A DNA stretch of 64,000 nt from the NCBI GenBank assembly GCA_039978895.1, contig JBDWAL010000029.1:186001-250000 (forward strand), given 5' to 3'. This stretch comes from Aliishimia sp039978895 (GTDB lineage Bacteria; Pseudomonadota; Alphaproteobacteria; Rhodobacterales; Rhodobacteraceae). The position numbers and the translations under genes were made by a program. A model generated the notes under the pieces. It did no database searches. It worked only from the letters and a program-made list of their open reading frames with translations, and was not told the origin of the DNA. Shown here piece after piece: positions 1 to 9,339 of this stretch; the stretch's first letter is position 1, and every line of letters begins with the position of its first letter.

Positions 1-1
1 C

Positions 2-301
2 ATAAATTCTGCGCGTGTCGTTGGACATCTTCCTTCTCACATTACGGTGACAGGATTTCGTGTAACGCCTGTCGTCGCAGTAATAGACGCCCCTTTCGAA
101 ATACGACGTGAGCCAGGCGAGGTGGATGAAGTTTTTACTGTACCGCTGTCCCATGTGCTTGACCCAAGAAACTACTCAATTCAATCGCGACGGTGGCAGG
201 GGCGACGACGCCACTATTATTCGGTTCCATTTGGCCCGTACTACACTTGGGGCGCGACGGCTCGAATTTTGCGCGGTTGGGCGGATGCGACACTGTCATG
301 A
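2..301 (+). CDS. CoA pyrophosphatase (Nudix, NudL-like), 3' part only
   Basis: The reading frame is open from the left edge of the window and ends at TGA 299-301, giving the last 99 residues. The Nudix box lies upstream, outside the window. What remains matches the C-terminal half of the CoA/acyl-CoA pyrophosphatase family: VTGFRVTPVV, then EVDEVFTVPL, a SRRWQGRRRHYY stretch and a closing WGATARILR. These enzymes hydrolyse CoA to 4'-phosphopantetheine and 3',5'-ADP. The stop overlaps the next ATG (ATGA), so the gene is probably co-transcribed and translationally coupled with the CCA-adding enzyme. Family call is from remembered sequence pattern, not from a search. Confidence 0.82.
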   Translation: MNSARVVGHLPSHITVTGFRVTPVVAVIDAPFEIRREPGEVDEVFTVPLSHVLDPRNYSIQSRRWQGRRRHYYSVPFGPYYTWGATARILRGWADATLS

Positions 302-1458
302 CCAAAATTGTAGGTGAATGGCTCAACAAAGCAGAAACTCAGACGTTATTCGACCTTTATGAGGCTGAAGGGTATCAACTTTTCTTCGTAGGGGGCTGTG
401 TGCGCAACGCGCTTCTTGGGGAAGATGTTTCTGACATTGATATGTGTAGCAATGCACCACCTGATGTCGCTGACCATTTTTTGAAAACGGCCGGTATACG
501 GGTTATCCCGACGGGATTGGATCATGGTACGCTGACAGTCGTTTCCGCTGGTACCCCGCATGAGATTACGACGTTTCGAAAAGATATGGCAACGGATGGT
601 CGGCGTGCTGTCGTCGCTTTTTCAGATAACATTGCGGATGATGCGCGGCGGCGGGATTTTACGATAAATGCGCTTTATGCAGACCGTTTCGGACAGATTG
701 TCGACCCGCTTGGTGGTCTAGAAGATATTCCAAGTCGGAGGATTCGCTTCATAGAAGACCCTCACGCGCGCATTCAGGAAGATTACCTTCGTATATTGCG
801 ATTTTTCCGGTTTCACGGGCGGCTCTCAAGGCAAGCACCTGAGGCTGACACATTAGACGCAATTGCGCGAAATATTGAAGGTCTTGGGCAGCTCTCCGTC
901 GAACGCGTGACGTCAGAACTGTTGAAAATACTTGGGCTAGCTGATCCTGCTTTTACGGTTGGCATTATGGAGCAAGTCGGCGTGCTTCAAGCTGTTTTAC
1001 CGGGCGCAAACATGAAGTACCTTTCCCTATTAATTCACTTTGAAGATGTTTTGAACTTGCCGCCGGACCCTTTGGCTCGGTTGACCGCGCTGGGTGGCGA
1101 AAACATGGTAGACGCTTTGCGGCTTAGTAAGGTGCAAGGCAAAAGTGTATTGTTAATGCATGACAACGTTGGTACCGGCTTGTCACCTGCTGCACTTGGG
1201 CACGCATTTGGCGCACAAACAGCTCTGAACATTATCGCGTTACGCAGTGCGATCTTTGAGACAATACCGCCAGAAAATGCGACCTCGGAAGTGGAGCGAG
1301 GTGAAAGCGATGTGTTTCCCGTCAAGGCAAGTGATCTGTCGGAAGCCTTTTCAGGCGTCACTATGGGGCGACGATTGAAGCAGTTGAAAGCCGCGTGGTA
1401 CCGCTCGGATTTGAAACTGTCCAAGGCCGCGTTATTATCTTTGCCAAACGACGCGTAA
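298..1458 (+). CDS. cca: CCA tRNA nucleotidyltransferase / poly(A) polymerase family
   Basis: A class II nucleotidyltransferase of 386 residues that adds or repairs the 3' CCA of tRNA from CTP and ATP. The head domain shows the GGCVRN turn near residues 32-37 and the catalytic DID (Asp46 and Asp48). A DFTINALY motif and the RILRFFRFHGRL region of the neck follow. I chose ATG 298 because it overlaps the stop of the preceding Nudix gene and places the GG motif at the usual distance from the N terminus; longer upstream starts would add unrelated sequence from the Nudix gene. No HD domain is evident at the C terminus. The same family includes poly(A) polymerases, but this short alphaproteobacterial form is usually the CCA enzyme. 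Confidence 0.9.
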   Translation: MTKIVGEWLNKAETQTLFDLYEAEGYQLFFVGGCVRNALLGEDVSDIDMCSNAPPDVADHFLKTAGIRVIPTGLDHGTLTVVSAGTPHEITTFRKDMATDGRRAVVAFSDNIADDARRRDFTINALYADRFGQIVDPLGGLEDIPSRRIRFIEDPHARIQEDYLRILRFFRFHGRLSRQAPEADTLDAIARNIEGLGQLSVERVTSELLKILGLADPAFTVGIMEQVGVLQAVLPGANMKYLSLLIHFEDVLNLPPDPLARLTALGGENMVDALRLSKVQGKSVLLMHDNVGTGLSPAALGHAFGAQTALNIIALRSAIFETIPPENATSEVERGESDVFPVKASDLSEAFSGVTMGRRLKQLKAAWYRSDLKLSKAALLSLPNDA

Positions 1459-1516
1459 GTGGGATAGCCATTCGGACTGTTCTGTTCGAAAGTGAACCTC
1501 CGCGAATCCTAAATAA

Positions 1517-3364
1517 ATGGCGATAAAAGTGTTCAGATTCTTTGAAAATCTGGTCGACCCCTATGTTGAGTATCCTGATCTGGATACTCCGCCGCAAACG
1601 TTGTGGCTGTTCATGAAGGATTATTCGCAGCCATTTAAACGCGTGTTCCTGTTCACGGCCATTATGTCTGTCTTTGTTGCTGCGATAGAAGTTTGGCTGA
1701 TTTCGTATATGGGTCGGCTTGTTGATCTTCTATCGGGTGCACCCGAAGATTTCTGGGACAGCTATGGAACAGAAATAATCTGGGTTGGCTTGTTCATTCT
1801 TTTAGTTCGCCCGGTGCTGCAGGCGCTTGACGTTGCGTTGCTGAACAACGCGATCATGCCAAATTTTGGAACGCTGATCCGATGGCGTGCGCACAAACAC
1901 GTTTTGCGCCAATCTGTTGGTTGGTTTGAAAACGATTTTGCTGGTCGCATCGCCAACCGGATCATGCAGACCCCTCCGGCGGCGGGCGAGGTTGTGTTTC
2001 AAGTGTTTGACGCCATTGCGTTTTCCTTGGCATACGTTGTCGGTGCTGCATTTTTGTTGTCGTTTGCAGATCCGCGCTTAATGCTGCCTTTGGCTATTTG
2101 GCTCGTTCTTTACGCAATGCTCATTCGTTGGACAGTGAAACGTGTTGGACCCGCTTCACAGGCGGCGTCGGATGCGCGTTCAACTGTGACGGGGCGTGTG
2201 GTCGATAGCTACTCAAATATCCACTCTGTGAAGATGTTTGCGCATCACGATTCTGAACTGACTTACGCCAAAGAGGCCATCGAAAGAACACGACAAACAT
2301 TTCAAGTGGAAATGCGGATCTACACATTGATGGACTTGATGCTTGTCACCTTGAATGGAGTGTTGATTGTCGGGGTTGTTGGTTGGGCTTTGCTGCTTTG
2401 GATACAGGGATCTTCCAGCGTTGGCACTGTCGCGGCTGCAACGGCTTTGACTTTGCGCCTGAATGCGATGACAGGTTGGATCATGTGGGCGTTGACGACC
2501 TTCTTTCGTCAGCTTGGCGTGGTGGCCGAGGGGATGGAAACGATCGCGCAACCAATTGGTCTGGTGGATACCAAGTCCGCGCATCCCCTGAAGATGAGCG
2601 CTGGTGAAATCAAAATTGAAGGTTTGACCCACCACTATGGGCGTACGACCGGTGGACTGGACAACATTTCAATGACCATCACATCAGGTGAAAAGATTGG
2701 TCTCATTGGGCGTTCGGGTGCTGGTAAATCGACGCTGGTTAAATTGCTTCTGCGTTTTTATGACGCTGAACAGGGCAAAATTGTGATTGATGACCAAGAC
2801 ATCTCATTGGTTACACAAGACAGTTTGCGCAGTCATATTGGAATGGTTCAACAAGACAGTTCTTTGCTGCACCGCTCGGTGCGCGACAACATTCTATACG
2901 GCCGTCCTGATGCCAGCGAGACGCAAATGATCGAGGCTGCTAAACAGGCGCAAGCACATGATTTTATCTTAGGCCTGTCTGACCCTGAGGGGCGAACGGG
3001 CTATGATGCGCATGTTGGTGAGCGTGGTGTGAAACTGTCAGGCGGTCAACGTCAACGGATCACCCTTGCGCGGGTCGTTTTGAAAAATGCACCGATTTTG
3101 TTGCTGGATGAAGCGACAAGCGCACTTGATAGCGAAGTCGAAGCTGCAATTCAGGACACACTTTATGGAATGATGGAGGGGAAAACCGTGATCGCAATCG
3201 CTCACCGTCTGTCTACGATCGCACAAATGGACCGCATTCTGGTGTTAGATCAGGGTCGAATTGTTGAAGAAGGTGGGCATGAAGCACTTTTGGCGCAAGA
3301 AGGCCTATATGCGAACTTCTGGGCCCGGCAATCTGGCGGTTTCCTCAACGCTGAGGCGGAATAA
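1517..3364 (+). CDS. ABC exporter half-transporter (permease-ATPase fusion) 1
   Basis: A 615-residue type IV (exporter-fold) half-transporter: an N-terminal transmembrane domain of about six hydrophobic segments (residues ~35-330) followed by an ATPase domain. Walker A GRSGAGKST begins near residue 398, the signature is LSGGQRQR, Walker B is ILLLDEAT and the H-loop is AHRLST, so the site looks catalytically complete. The stop overlaps the ATG of a second half-transporter (TAATG), which argues for a heterodimer. Substrate cannot be read from sequence; lipids, peptides or drugs are all possible. The gene lies 58 bases downstream of cca, probably in the same transcript. Confidence 0.88.
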   Translation: MAIKVFRFFENLVDPYVEYPDLDTPPQTLWLFMKDYSQPFKRVFLFTAIMSVFVAAIEVWLISYMGRLVDLLSGAPEDFWDSYGTEIIWVGLFILLVRPVLQALDVALLNNAIMPNFGTLIRWRAHKHVLRQSVGWFENDFAGRIANRIMQTPPAAGEVVFQVFDAIAFSLAYVVGAAFLLSFADPRLMLPLAIWLVLYAMLIRWTVKRVGPASQAASDARSTVTGRVVDSYSNIHSVKMFAHHDSELTYAKEAIERTRQTFQVEMRIYTLMDLMLVTLNGVLIVGVVGWALLLWIQGSSSVGTVAAATALTLRLNAMTGWIMWALTTFFRQLGVVAEGMETIAQPIGLVDTKSAHPLKMSAGEIKIEGLTHHYGRTTGGLDNISMTITSGEKIGLIGRSGAGKSTLVKLLLRFYDAEQGKIVIDDQDISLVTQDSLRSHIGMVQQDSSLLHRSVRDNILYGRPDASETQMIEAAKQAQAHDFILGLSDPEGRTGYDAHVGERGVKLSGGQRQRITLARVVLKNAPILLLDEATSALDSEVEAAIQDTLYGMMEGKTVIAIAHRLSTIAQMDRILVLDQGRIVEEGGHEALLAQEGLYANFWARQSGGFLNAEAE

Positions 3365-5199
3365 TGATTAAGATCGAAAAGTGGATTGATGCATTTCAAC
3401 CCGCAGATGGACCACCTCCCGAAACGCTTAGCCGCTTTATGCGGTGGTGCTTGTCCGGCAGTTGGCCAGCATTGTGGTTGGCCACGTTTTTGTCTGCCCT
3501 TGCGGGTGCGATGGAAGCTGTCACGGCCTACGTCATGGGTGCGATTATCGACAGCACCAACACAACAACACCGGCGGCGTTCTTCTCGGGTGAAAACGCG
3601 GTTCTTTTGTTGGGTGGCGTCGCCTTTTTCCTGATTGCGCGCCCAGTATTTTTTGGTCTCTCGTCAGCTGCGAATTCCATCATTGTGGGGCCAAACTTAA
3701 ATCCATTGGTCTTGTCGCGACTTCATCGATGGACGCTTGGACAATCGGTATCGTTCTTTGATGATGATTTCGCAGGTCGGTTGGCGCAAAAGCAAATGCA
3801 AACAGCGCGTGCGGTTACAGATGTTCTGACGGAAGTTATCAACGTTGTCGCCTTTGCATTGGCGTCTTTGTTCGGGACGATTTTCATCCTTGTTGCGATC
3901 GATCTACGCATTGCTCTTTTGTTTGGCGTTTGGCTGATCTTCTACTTTGCTTTGATCAGGTGGTTTTTGCCGCGGGTGCGTTCGCGTGCGGCAGAACGAG
4001 CCGGATCGCGGGCCATGGTTTCCGGTCAAGTTGTTGACACGATCACTAACATCAAAACAGTCAAATTGTTTGCCCACGCAGATCACGAAGACAAAGCTGC
4101 GCTGGGCGCGCTGGGGAATTTCCGCGACCGCTCCATTGAGTTTGGGTACTTGGCGGCAGGCTTTCGGTTTTGCTTGATGACTTTGGCGGGTGCGCTTCCT
4201 GTTTTGTTGATCGGGGCAAGTCTTTGGTTGTGGCAACGCGGGTTGGCCACGACAGGTGAAATCGTGGCTGCTGGCACAGTGTCGATCCGTATCTCGCAGA
4301 TGACGGGTTGGGTCAGCTTTACGTTGATGCAAATTTATTCGAACCTCGGAGAGGTCGAAGACGGCATGAAGACCCTGACACCCAATGTTAGGGTTGACGA
4401 TGCACCAAACGCCAAACCGTTGCAGGTGCCCCAAGGTGAGATCGTTTTGGACAAGCTTTGCTTTGCCTATGGTCGCGATTTCGGCGGCATTCACGAGATT
4501 TCGCTGACCATTAAACCCGGTGAGAAAGTCGGTATTGTTGGGGCTTCTGGGGCGGGAAAGACGACCTTGGTGTCATTGCTGCTTGGTCTTTATGGCGCCG
4601 AACAGGGCGACATTCGCATCGATGGGCAATCCATGGCAGATGTGACGCAGGACAGTTTGCGGCAACAAATCAGCATGGTCACGCAAGACACCGCGATGTT
4701 CAACCGATCCGCGCGAGACAACATTATGTATGGCCGACCGGACGCCACAGAGGCCGACATGATAGCAGCCGCCGAACAAGCAGAAGCACATGTCTTTATT
4801 CAGGATCTAAAAGATCATCGGGATCGCGTCGGATATGAAGCCCATCTTGGCGAACGCGGTGTGAAATTGTCAGGCGGACAAAGGCAACGCATCGCGTTGG
4901 CACGAGCAATCTTGAAGGATGCACCGATCTTAGTCTTGGATGAAGCAACCAGCGCACTCGACAGTGAGGTCGAAGCTTTGATCCAAGCTGCCCTCACTCG
5001 CGTTATGGAAGGTAAAACCGTCCTTGCAATTGCGCACCGCTTGTCGACCTTGTCCGAAATGGATCGCATTATTGTTATGGATTCCGGACAAATCGCGGAA
5101 CAAGGCAATCATGAAGACCTTCTTAAGAAAGATGGGCTTTATGCTCAATATTGGCAGCGTCAATCTGGCGGGTTCATCCGTGCGGATGTAGCGGAGTAA
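3364..5199 (+). CDS. ABC exporter half-transporter (permease-ATPase fusion) 2
   Basis: The 611-residue partner of the preceding exporter, with the same architecture and clear paralogy along its length (both share the ERGVKLSGGQRQR block). Walker A GASGAGKTT begins near residue 393; Walker B ILVLDEAT and H-loop AHRLST are intact. Unlike many heterodimeric exporters, neither subunit shows an obviously degenerate ATP site, so two active sites are expected, or each half could also homodimerise. It starts one base inside the previous stop and is followed nine bases later by an RNA methyltransferase gene. Substrate unknown. Confidence 0.88.
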   Translation: MIKIEKWIDAFQPADGPPPETLSRFMRWCLSGSWPALWLATFLSALAGAMEAVTAYVMGAIIDSTNTTTPAAFFSGENAVLLLGGVAFFLIARPVFFGLSSAANSIIVGPNLNPLVLSRLHRWTLGQSVSFFDDDFAGRLAQKQMQTARAVTDVLTEVINVVAFALASLFGTIFILVAIDLRIALLFGVWLIFYFALIRWFLPRVRSRAAERAGSRAMVSGQVVDTITNIKTVKLFAHADHEDKAALGALGNFRDRSIEFGYLAAGFRFCLMTLAGALPVLLIGASLWLWQRGLATTGEIVAAGTVSIRISQMTGWVSFTLMQIYSNLGEVEDGMKTLTPNVRVDDAPNAKPLQVPQGEIVLDKLCFAYGRDFGGIHEISLTIKPGEKVGIVGASGAGKTTLVSLLLGLYGAEQGDIRIDGQSMADVTQDSLRQQISMVTQDTAMFNRSARDNIMYGRPDATEADMIAAAEQAEAHVFIQDLKDHRDRVGYEAHLGERGVKLSGGQRQRIALARAILKDAPILVLDEATSALDSEVEALIQAALTRVMEGKTVLAIAHRLSTLSEMDRIIVMDSGQIAEQGNHEDLLKKDGLYAQYWQRQSGGFIRADVAE

Positions 5200-5208
5200 T
5201 GTGACCTA

Positions 5209-6441
5209 ATGGAAGAAGTGACAATCACGCATTTGGGGCGGCATGGCGATGGCGTGGCCGACGGTCCGACTTACGTGCCGCGCGCGCTGCCCGGTGAAAT
5301 CGTAAAGGGCCTTCGCAAAGATGACGTCCTAGGTGACATTCGCATTGTTGAACCATCCCAAGACCGCGTGAGCCCACCTTGCCGGCATTTCAAAGCTTGT
5401 GGGGGGTGCAATATGCAACATGTGTCAGACCCCCTTGTCGCACAGTGGAAAGAAGGCATCGTAAAAACCGCGTTGGAAATGAACCACCTAGAGACAACAA
5501 CGCGAGCCATACTGACATCACCTGACAGGAGCCGACGTCGTGCCAAATACGCCGCGCGCCGGACAAAATCAGGCGCGATGGCAGGATTTCATGGCCGTGC
5601 ATCTGGAACGATTGTGGACATTCAGGACTGCCCGCTTGTGGAGAATGGATTGCAATCTGCCCCGGAAGTTGCACGAGCGCTGGCAGAGATTGGCGGAAGT
5701 CGAAAAGCAGAATTGTCGGTGCAGTGCACAGTAACATTGGATGGGCTTGATGTCGCTGTGGAGGGTGGCAAACCTTTGGATCAGACATTGATCCAAACGT
5801 TACCTGTGGCGATGACCCGGTTTGGGATGGCTCGACTGACATGGAACGGTGAACTGGTCGCGCAGAACGCAGCGCCACGACACAAGATTGGCAGTGTTGA
5901 CGTCATTTTGCCGCCGGGCGCATTTTTGCAAGCAACCGATCACGCTGAACAAATGCTGCAGGCCTGCGTCGTCGAGGCGTTGGGGAACGCGACCAAAGTT
6001 GCCGATCTTTTTGCTGGCTGCGGGACGTTCGCTTTGCATCTTGCTCAAACACGACCCGTTTATGCGGTTGAAGGTGACGAAGCGATGACGCGAGCGCTTC
6101 AAGATGCGGCTAACCGTTCGAACCTGACCTATCCTGTTACCAGTGCGACATGCGACTTATTTCGAAATCCTTTGTACCCAGACGAGTTGAAAGCCTTCGA
6201 TGCTGTTGTGTTGGATCCACCTCGTGCAGGGGCGATTGCACAGGTTGAGCAGATCGCGCAAGCGCAAGTGCCCGTCATTGCGTATGTGTCTTGTGATCCG
6301 GGAAGTTTTGTACGCGACGCGGCTATTTTGGTCGAAGCCGGATATGTGCTTGATTGGGTGCAACCGATCGATCAATTTCGATGGTCGTCACACGTGGAAC
6401 TTGCAGCACGTCTTTGTCTGCCGCATATGCTACCTGCATAG
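5209..6441 (+). CDS. TrmA/RlmD-family RNA (uracil-C5) methyltransferase
   Basis: A 410-residue SAM-dependent RNA methyltransferase. A short TRAM-like N-terminal stretch precedes an iron-sulfur cysteine set: Cys58, Cys64, Cys67 and Cys141. The C-terminal Rossmann domain contains the SAM-binding DLFAGCGTFAL, a DPPRAGA motif and the catalytic nucleophile Cys362 in YVSCDPGSF. This combination fits enzymes that make 5-methyluridine in 23S rRNA (RlmD/RlmC) or tRNA (TrmA). The cluster cysteines favour an RlmD/RlmC type over TrmA, but which uridine is modified cannot be read here. It closely follows the ABC pair and may share its transcript. Confidence 0.85.
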   Translation: MEEVTITHLGRHGDGVADGPTYVPRALPGEIVKGLRKDDVLGDIRIVEPSQDRVSPPCRHFKACGGCNMQHVSDPLVAQWKEGIVKTALEMNHLETTTRAILTSPDRSRRRAKYAARRTKSGAMAGFHGRASGTIVDIQDCPLVENGLQSAPEVARALAEIGGSRKAELSVQCTVTLDGLDVAVEGGKPLDQTLIQTLPVAMTRFGMARLTWNGELVAQNAAPRHKIGSVDVILPPGAFLQATDHAEQMLQACVVEALGNATKVADLFAGCGTFALHLAQTRPVYAVEGDEAMTRALQDAANRSNLTYPVTSATCDLFRNPLYPDELKAFDAVVLDPPRAGAIAQVEQIAQAQVPVIAYVSCDPGSFVRDAAILVEAGYVLDWVQPIDQFRWSSHVELAARLCLPHMLPA

Positions 6442-6456
6442 TAAGAAAGAGATTTC

Positions 6457-7236
6457 ATGACCCTGCCTGAAAAAATCGGCGAATTTATCGCACGTCCCGC
6501 CTTCGCTAATTTCATAATGGCCGTTATCGTGGTGAATGCGATTGTCCTCGGGATGGAGACTTCGGACACGCTGACGTCATACGCAGGTTGGTTGATCTCC
6601 ACGATAGATGACATCTGCTTGGGCATTTTCATCATCGAAATCATCCTGAAACTGATCGCGCATCGGTTCAAGTTTTTCAAAAGCGGCTGGAACATCTTTG
6701 ACTTTATCATTGTCGGGATCGCACTTGTTCCTGCGGCACAAGGCCTGTCTGTTTTGCGTGCGCTGCGCATTCTCAGGGTTTTGCGCGTCATTTCTGTCGC
6801 GCCAAGCCTGCGGCGCGTGGTTGAAGGCTTTGTAAAAGCGTTGCCGGGGATGGGATCTGTGTTCGTCCTGATGGCGATGATTTTCTATATTGGCGCGGTG
6901 ATGGCGACCAAATTGTTTGGGGACAGCTTCCCGGACTGGTTCGGCGATATGGGGCGGTCTGGTTATTCGTTGTTCCAGATTATGACGCTGGAAAGCTGGT
7001 CAATGGGCATCGTACGCCCCGTCATGGAGGTTTACCCCTATGCTTGGGCGTTCTTTGTGCCCTTCATCATGGTAACAACTTTTGCGGTGGTGAACCTGCT
7101 TGTTGGTTTGATTGTGAATTCGATGCAAGATGCGCATCAAGCCGAAGATAACGAACGCACCGATGCCTATCGTGATCAGGTCATGAAGCGTTTGGAGGCT
7201 ATCGAAGCACGGTTAACCGAAACACCTAAATCATAA
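6457..7236 (+). CDS. Bacterial voltage-gated sodium channel (BacNav/NavAb-like)
   Basis: A 259-residue single-domain six-transmembrane channel subunit that would assemble as a homotetramer in the inner membrane. Segment S4 carries the voltage sensor: Arg101, Arg104, Arg107 and Arg110, spaced every three residues. The pore loop has the selectivity filter TLESWSM (177-183), the sequence that characterises sodium-selective NaChBac/NavAb-type channels. A C-terminal helical tail (residues ~220-259, rich in E, R and D) fits the coiled-coil assembly domain. In marine bacteria such channels are linked to Na+ homeostasis, pH and motility. It lies 15 bases after the methyltransferase gene. Confidence 0.93.
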   Translation: MTLPEKIGEFIARPAFANFIMAVIVVNAIVLGMETSDTLTSYAGWLISTIDDICLGIFIIEIILKLIAHRFKFFKSGWNIFDFIIVGIALVPAAQGLSVLRALRILRVLRVISVAPSLRRVVEGFVKALPGMGSVFVLMAMIFYIGAVMATKLFGDSFPDWFGDMGRSGYSLFQIMTLESWSMGIVRPVMEVYPYAWAFFVPFIMVTTFAVVNLLVGLIVNSMQDAHQAEDNERTDAYRDQVMKRLEAIEARLTETPKS

Positions 7237-7242
7237 CACCCG

Positions 7243-7273
7243 CGTGAGGCCGCGTGATTTATCTAGCCTCACG
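7243..7273 (+). terminator. Inverted repeat after the sodium-channel gene, possible terminator
   Basis: CGTGAGGC at 7243-7250 pairs perfectly with GCCTCACG at 7266-7273 across a 15-base loop. It sits just after the channel stop codon. No strong T run follows, so it may be a processing or stability hairpin rather than a classic intrinsic terminator. Confidence 0.4.
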
Positions 7274-7331
7274 TCTAAAAGCGGTGCTAAATCGCCGGAA
7301 ATTTAAGTTCGTAACGAGCAGCAGGTAATTG

Positions 7332-7844
7332 ATGCGTAGAAGACAGTTTTTCGTCGGAACAGCAGTGGCGGCGCTCCTTGCAGGATGTTCGACAAGACCT
7401 TCCAGCAAATTCAAGTCTTACGGCGGCCCGCGGGTTACACGAGTCATCGTCAACAAAGGCGACCGTAAGATGTTTCTTATGAGTGGACGCCGCACCCTAA
7501 AAGCCTACGAGATCGAGCTGGGTTTCGCGCCAATCGGGGACAAGAAGTTCGAAGGCGATGGAAAAACGCCCGAAGGTGAATATCTGATTGACCGGCGCAA
7601 TCCTAACAGCCGATTCCACCTATCCTTAGGTATCAACTACCCCAGTGCGCAAGATGTCGCCGAAGCGCGTGCAATTGGCAAAGATCCGGGTGGCGAAATC
7701 TTTATTCATGGCCAGCAAAACCCGTTCAAACGCGGGCGCGGTGATGATGATTGGACGTGGGGCTGCATTTCTGTGACGAACAGGCAGATGGAAGACATCT
7801 ATGCTATGGTGAAAAACGGAACTCCGATCACGCTCAACGCTTAG
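7332..7844 (+). CDS. L,D-transpeptidase (YkuD) family lipoprotein
   Basis: A 170-residue exported protein with an N-terminal basic stretch, a hydrophobic segment and the lipobox LAGC (Cys19 as lipidation site). The YkuD domain (~35-169) contains the catalytic HG (His126) and the WGCIS motif with nucleophile Cys145. The family forms 3-3 cross-links in peptidoglycan or attaches proteins to it; some members instead cleave such bonds. I start at ATG 7332 rather than TTG 7329, which precedes it by one codon. The 3' end overlaps the convergent AGE-like gene by 11 bases. A second YkuD gene lies at 10057. Confidence 0.87.
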   Translation: MRRRQFFVGTAVAALLAGCSTRPSSKFKSYGGPRVTRVIVNKGDRKMFLMSGRRTLKAYEIELGFAPIGDKKFEGDGKTPEGEYLIDRRNPNSRFHLSLGINYPSAQDVAEARAIGKDPGGEIFIHGQQNPFKRGRGDDDWTWGCISVTNRQMEDIYAMVKNGTPITLNA

Positions 7845-9327
7845 GCTGTTTTGCGCGACGCGCGAGTAACAGGCATGATCCGGCCAGCAACCAAAGTGGC
7901 GCTGGCAAGGGAACAGGTGCAAGAGCTGTTGCATAAGTAAGGTTTGAAACGGTCACCTGTTGCACTGCGTTGTCAGCAAATGGATCTAGATCCTCGAAAC
8001 TGAGATCACCGGAAAAACCATAAGCCAGTTCTAGCTCGCTTAAATCTGAGCGGGCAAAAAACAAATCTGCTGTTCCATCTTCAATTGCGCTAGCCGACAG
8101 GTAATTGATCAAAACATGCTCAAAGCTGTGAAATCCGGATTTCCATTGCCGGTGTTTGGCAGCTTCTGTGTCCGCTTCCCCGGAGGCTGTATTTACTGAG
8201 TCCCAGATTCCGCCATTTTCGCCATCGACAAAATTCTCCAACCAATAAGATTGCGTGGCGGCCAGTGTTTCACGCAGGCTAGGATCCTCGATTGCGAGTG
8301 ATGCCGCGTATTGGTTTAATTCAGCAAACCCCCACCAGTGCGATTGATCTGATGGAATTCCACTATCATCCAGGTTGGTGTGCCAAGCGCCCATGTCTTC
8401 GCGGTATGCGGTTTCAAACAGGGCCTTTGCGGCGTTTTGCGCAAAACGTGATAGTTCGGTGTCGCCCGCAAGCTTTGCGGTTTGGTCAATGAACCAGAAC
8501 GATTTGATCGAATGACCATAATCAGCGTTCGCCAGTGATCCATCCTCAGTGGTCAGAGTTGGTTTCATCAGGTTTGTAGTCGGATCATAAAAGGCATCAC
8601 GCAAATATTGGGCAGTTTGCAATGCATCAGCCTGTAGTGTGGATCTGTCTGCTAGGGGCGCTTGCGAGGCAAGTAAGGTTTGATACGTGTTCAATTGATC
8701 CAGATGGTGGGCAATTGTATCGGCTGGCAGCGCTTGCGTCAGCGATGGTCGATAACTGCCAACGCTTGGATCACGGTAGGATGTTTGAATGGTCTGTTGG
8801 ATCGGCGCAATACGCGCATAAAGATCTGCATCTCCGGTCAAGTAATGGACAAAGCTTGCACCAAGTAGGCCATAAGCTTGTTTTTGGCTGTTGAACTGAG
8901 ACGACAGAGTGCCGGTTGAGATGTCCAAAACCTCATGAAACAAGCCAGTATCCGCGTCTAAAAACGTGTCGAATTGATATTCTAAGCCCGCTTGCGCCAA
9001 ATCCAAATAAGCTTGCTGACCAGTCATGTGGAAAGCAACCGCATAGGAAAAGACCTGTCGCGACTGAGAAACAAGGGTTTGTTGTGGATGAGACGCCCGA
9101 AATGACGACACGCCGGTACAGCTCGTTCCGGATAAAGGCGCGGTTCCATCGTTGCACAAGTTGCCAGCAAAGCTGCCGATGGGCGTGCCAATGGCGGCTG
9201 GATCGTCCCAGAATGGCAACAAGTCTTCCGTTAGATGTATTTGCCACCGCTCAGGTGAATCAGAAACACCTTGCGCGACAGCAAGATTCGCTGCGAACGC
9301 CGCAACCAAAAAACTTATAATTCTCAA
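7834..9327 (-). CDS. Secreted AGE-fold (epimerase-like) protein with VPLPA-CTERM sorting tail
   Basis: 497 residues with an N-terminal signal peptide (cleavage near AVAQG). The body resembles an (alpha/alpha)6-barrel of the N-acylglucosamine 2-epimerase (AGE) superfamily, with landmarks DYGHSIKSFW, WWGFAELNQ and WKSGFHSFEH carrying the histidines typical of the pocket. Residues 472-497 start with VPLPA, then a hydrophobic segment and a basic end (ARRAKQPKR): this is the VPLPA-CTERM sorting signal of roseobacters, processed by an exosortase. Known AGE enzymes are cytoplasmic, so an exported, surface-sorted member suggests action on extracellular or envelope sugar. Substrate and activity are unknown; it could be a sugar-binding or lyase relative. 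Confidence 0.72.
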   Translation of the reverse strand: MRIISFLVAAFAANLAVAQGVSDSPERWQIHLTEDLLPFWDDPAAIGTPIGSFAGNLCNDGTAPLSGTSCTGVSSFRASHPQQTLVSQSRQVFSYAVAFHMTGQQAYLDLAQAGLEYQFDTFLDADTGLFHEVLDISTGTLSSQFNSQKQAYGLLGASFVHYLTGDADLYARIAPIQQTIQTSYRDPSVGSYRPSLTQALPADTIAHHLDQLNTYQTLLASQAPLADRSTLQADALQTAQYLRDAFYDPTTNLMKPTLTTEDGSLANADYGHSIKSFWFIDQTAKLAGDTELSRFAQNAAKALFETAYREDMGAWHTNLDDSGIPSDQSHWWGFAELNQYAASLAIEDPSLRETLAATQSYWLENFVDGENGGIWDSVNTASGEADTEAAKHRQWKSGFHSFEHVLINYLSASAIEDGTADLFFARSDLSELELAYGFSGDLSFEDLDPFADNAVQQVTVSNLTYATALAPVPLPAPLWLLAGSCLLLARRAKQPKR

Positions 9328-9339
9328 ACGTTCAGCTCC

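Noticed and set aside
1517..5199. Heterodimeric exporter with one degenerate ATP site
   Set aside because: Walker A, signature, Walker B Glu and H-loop His look intact in both halves.
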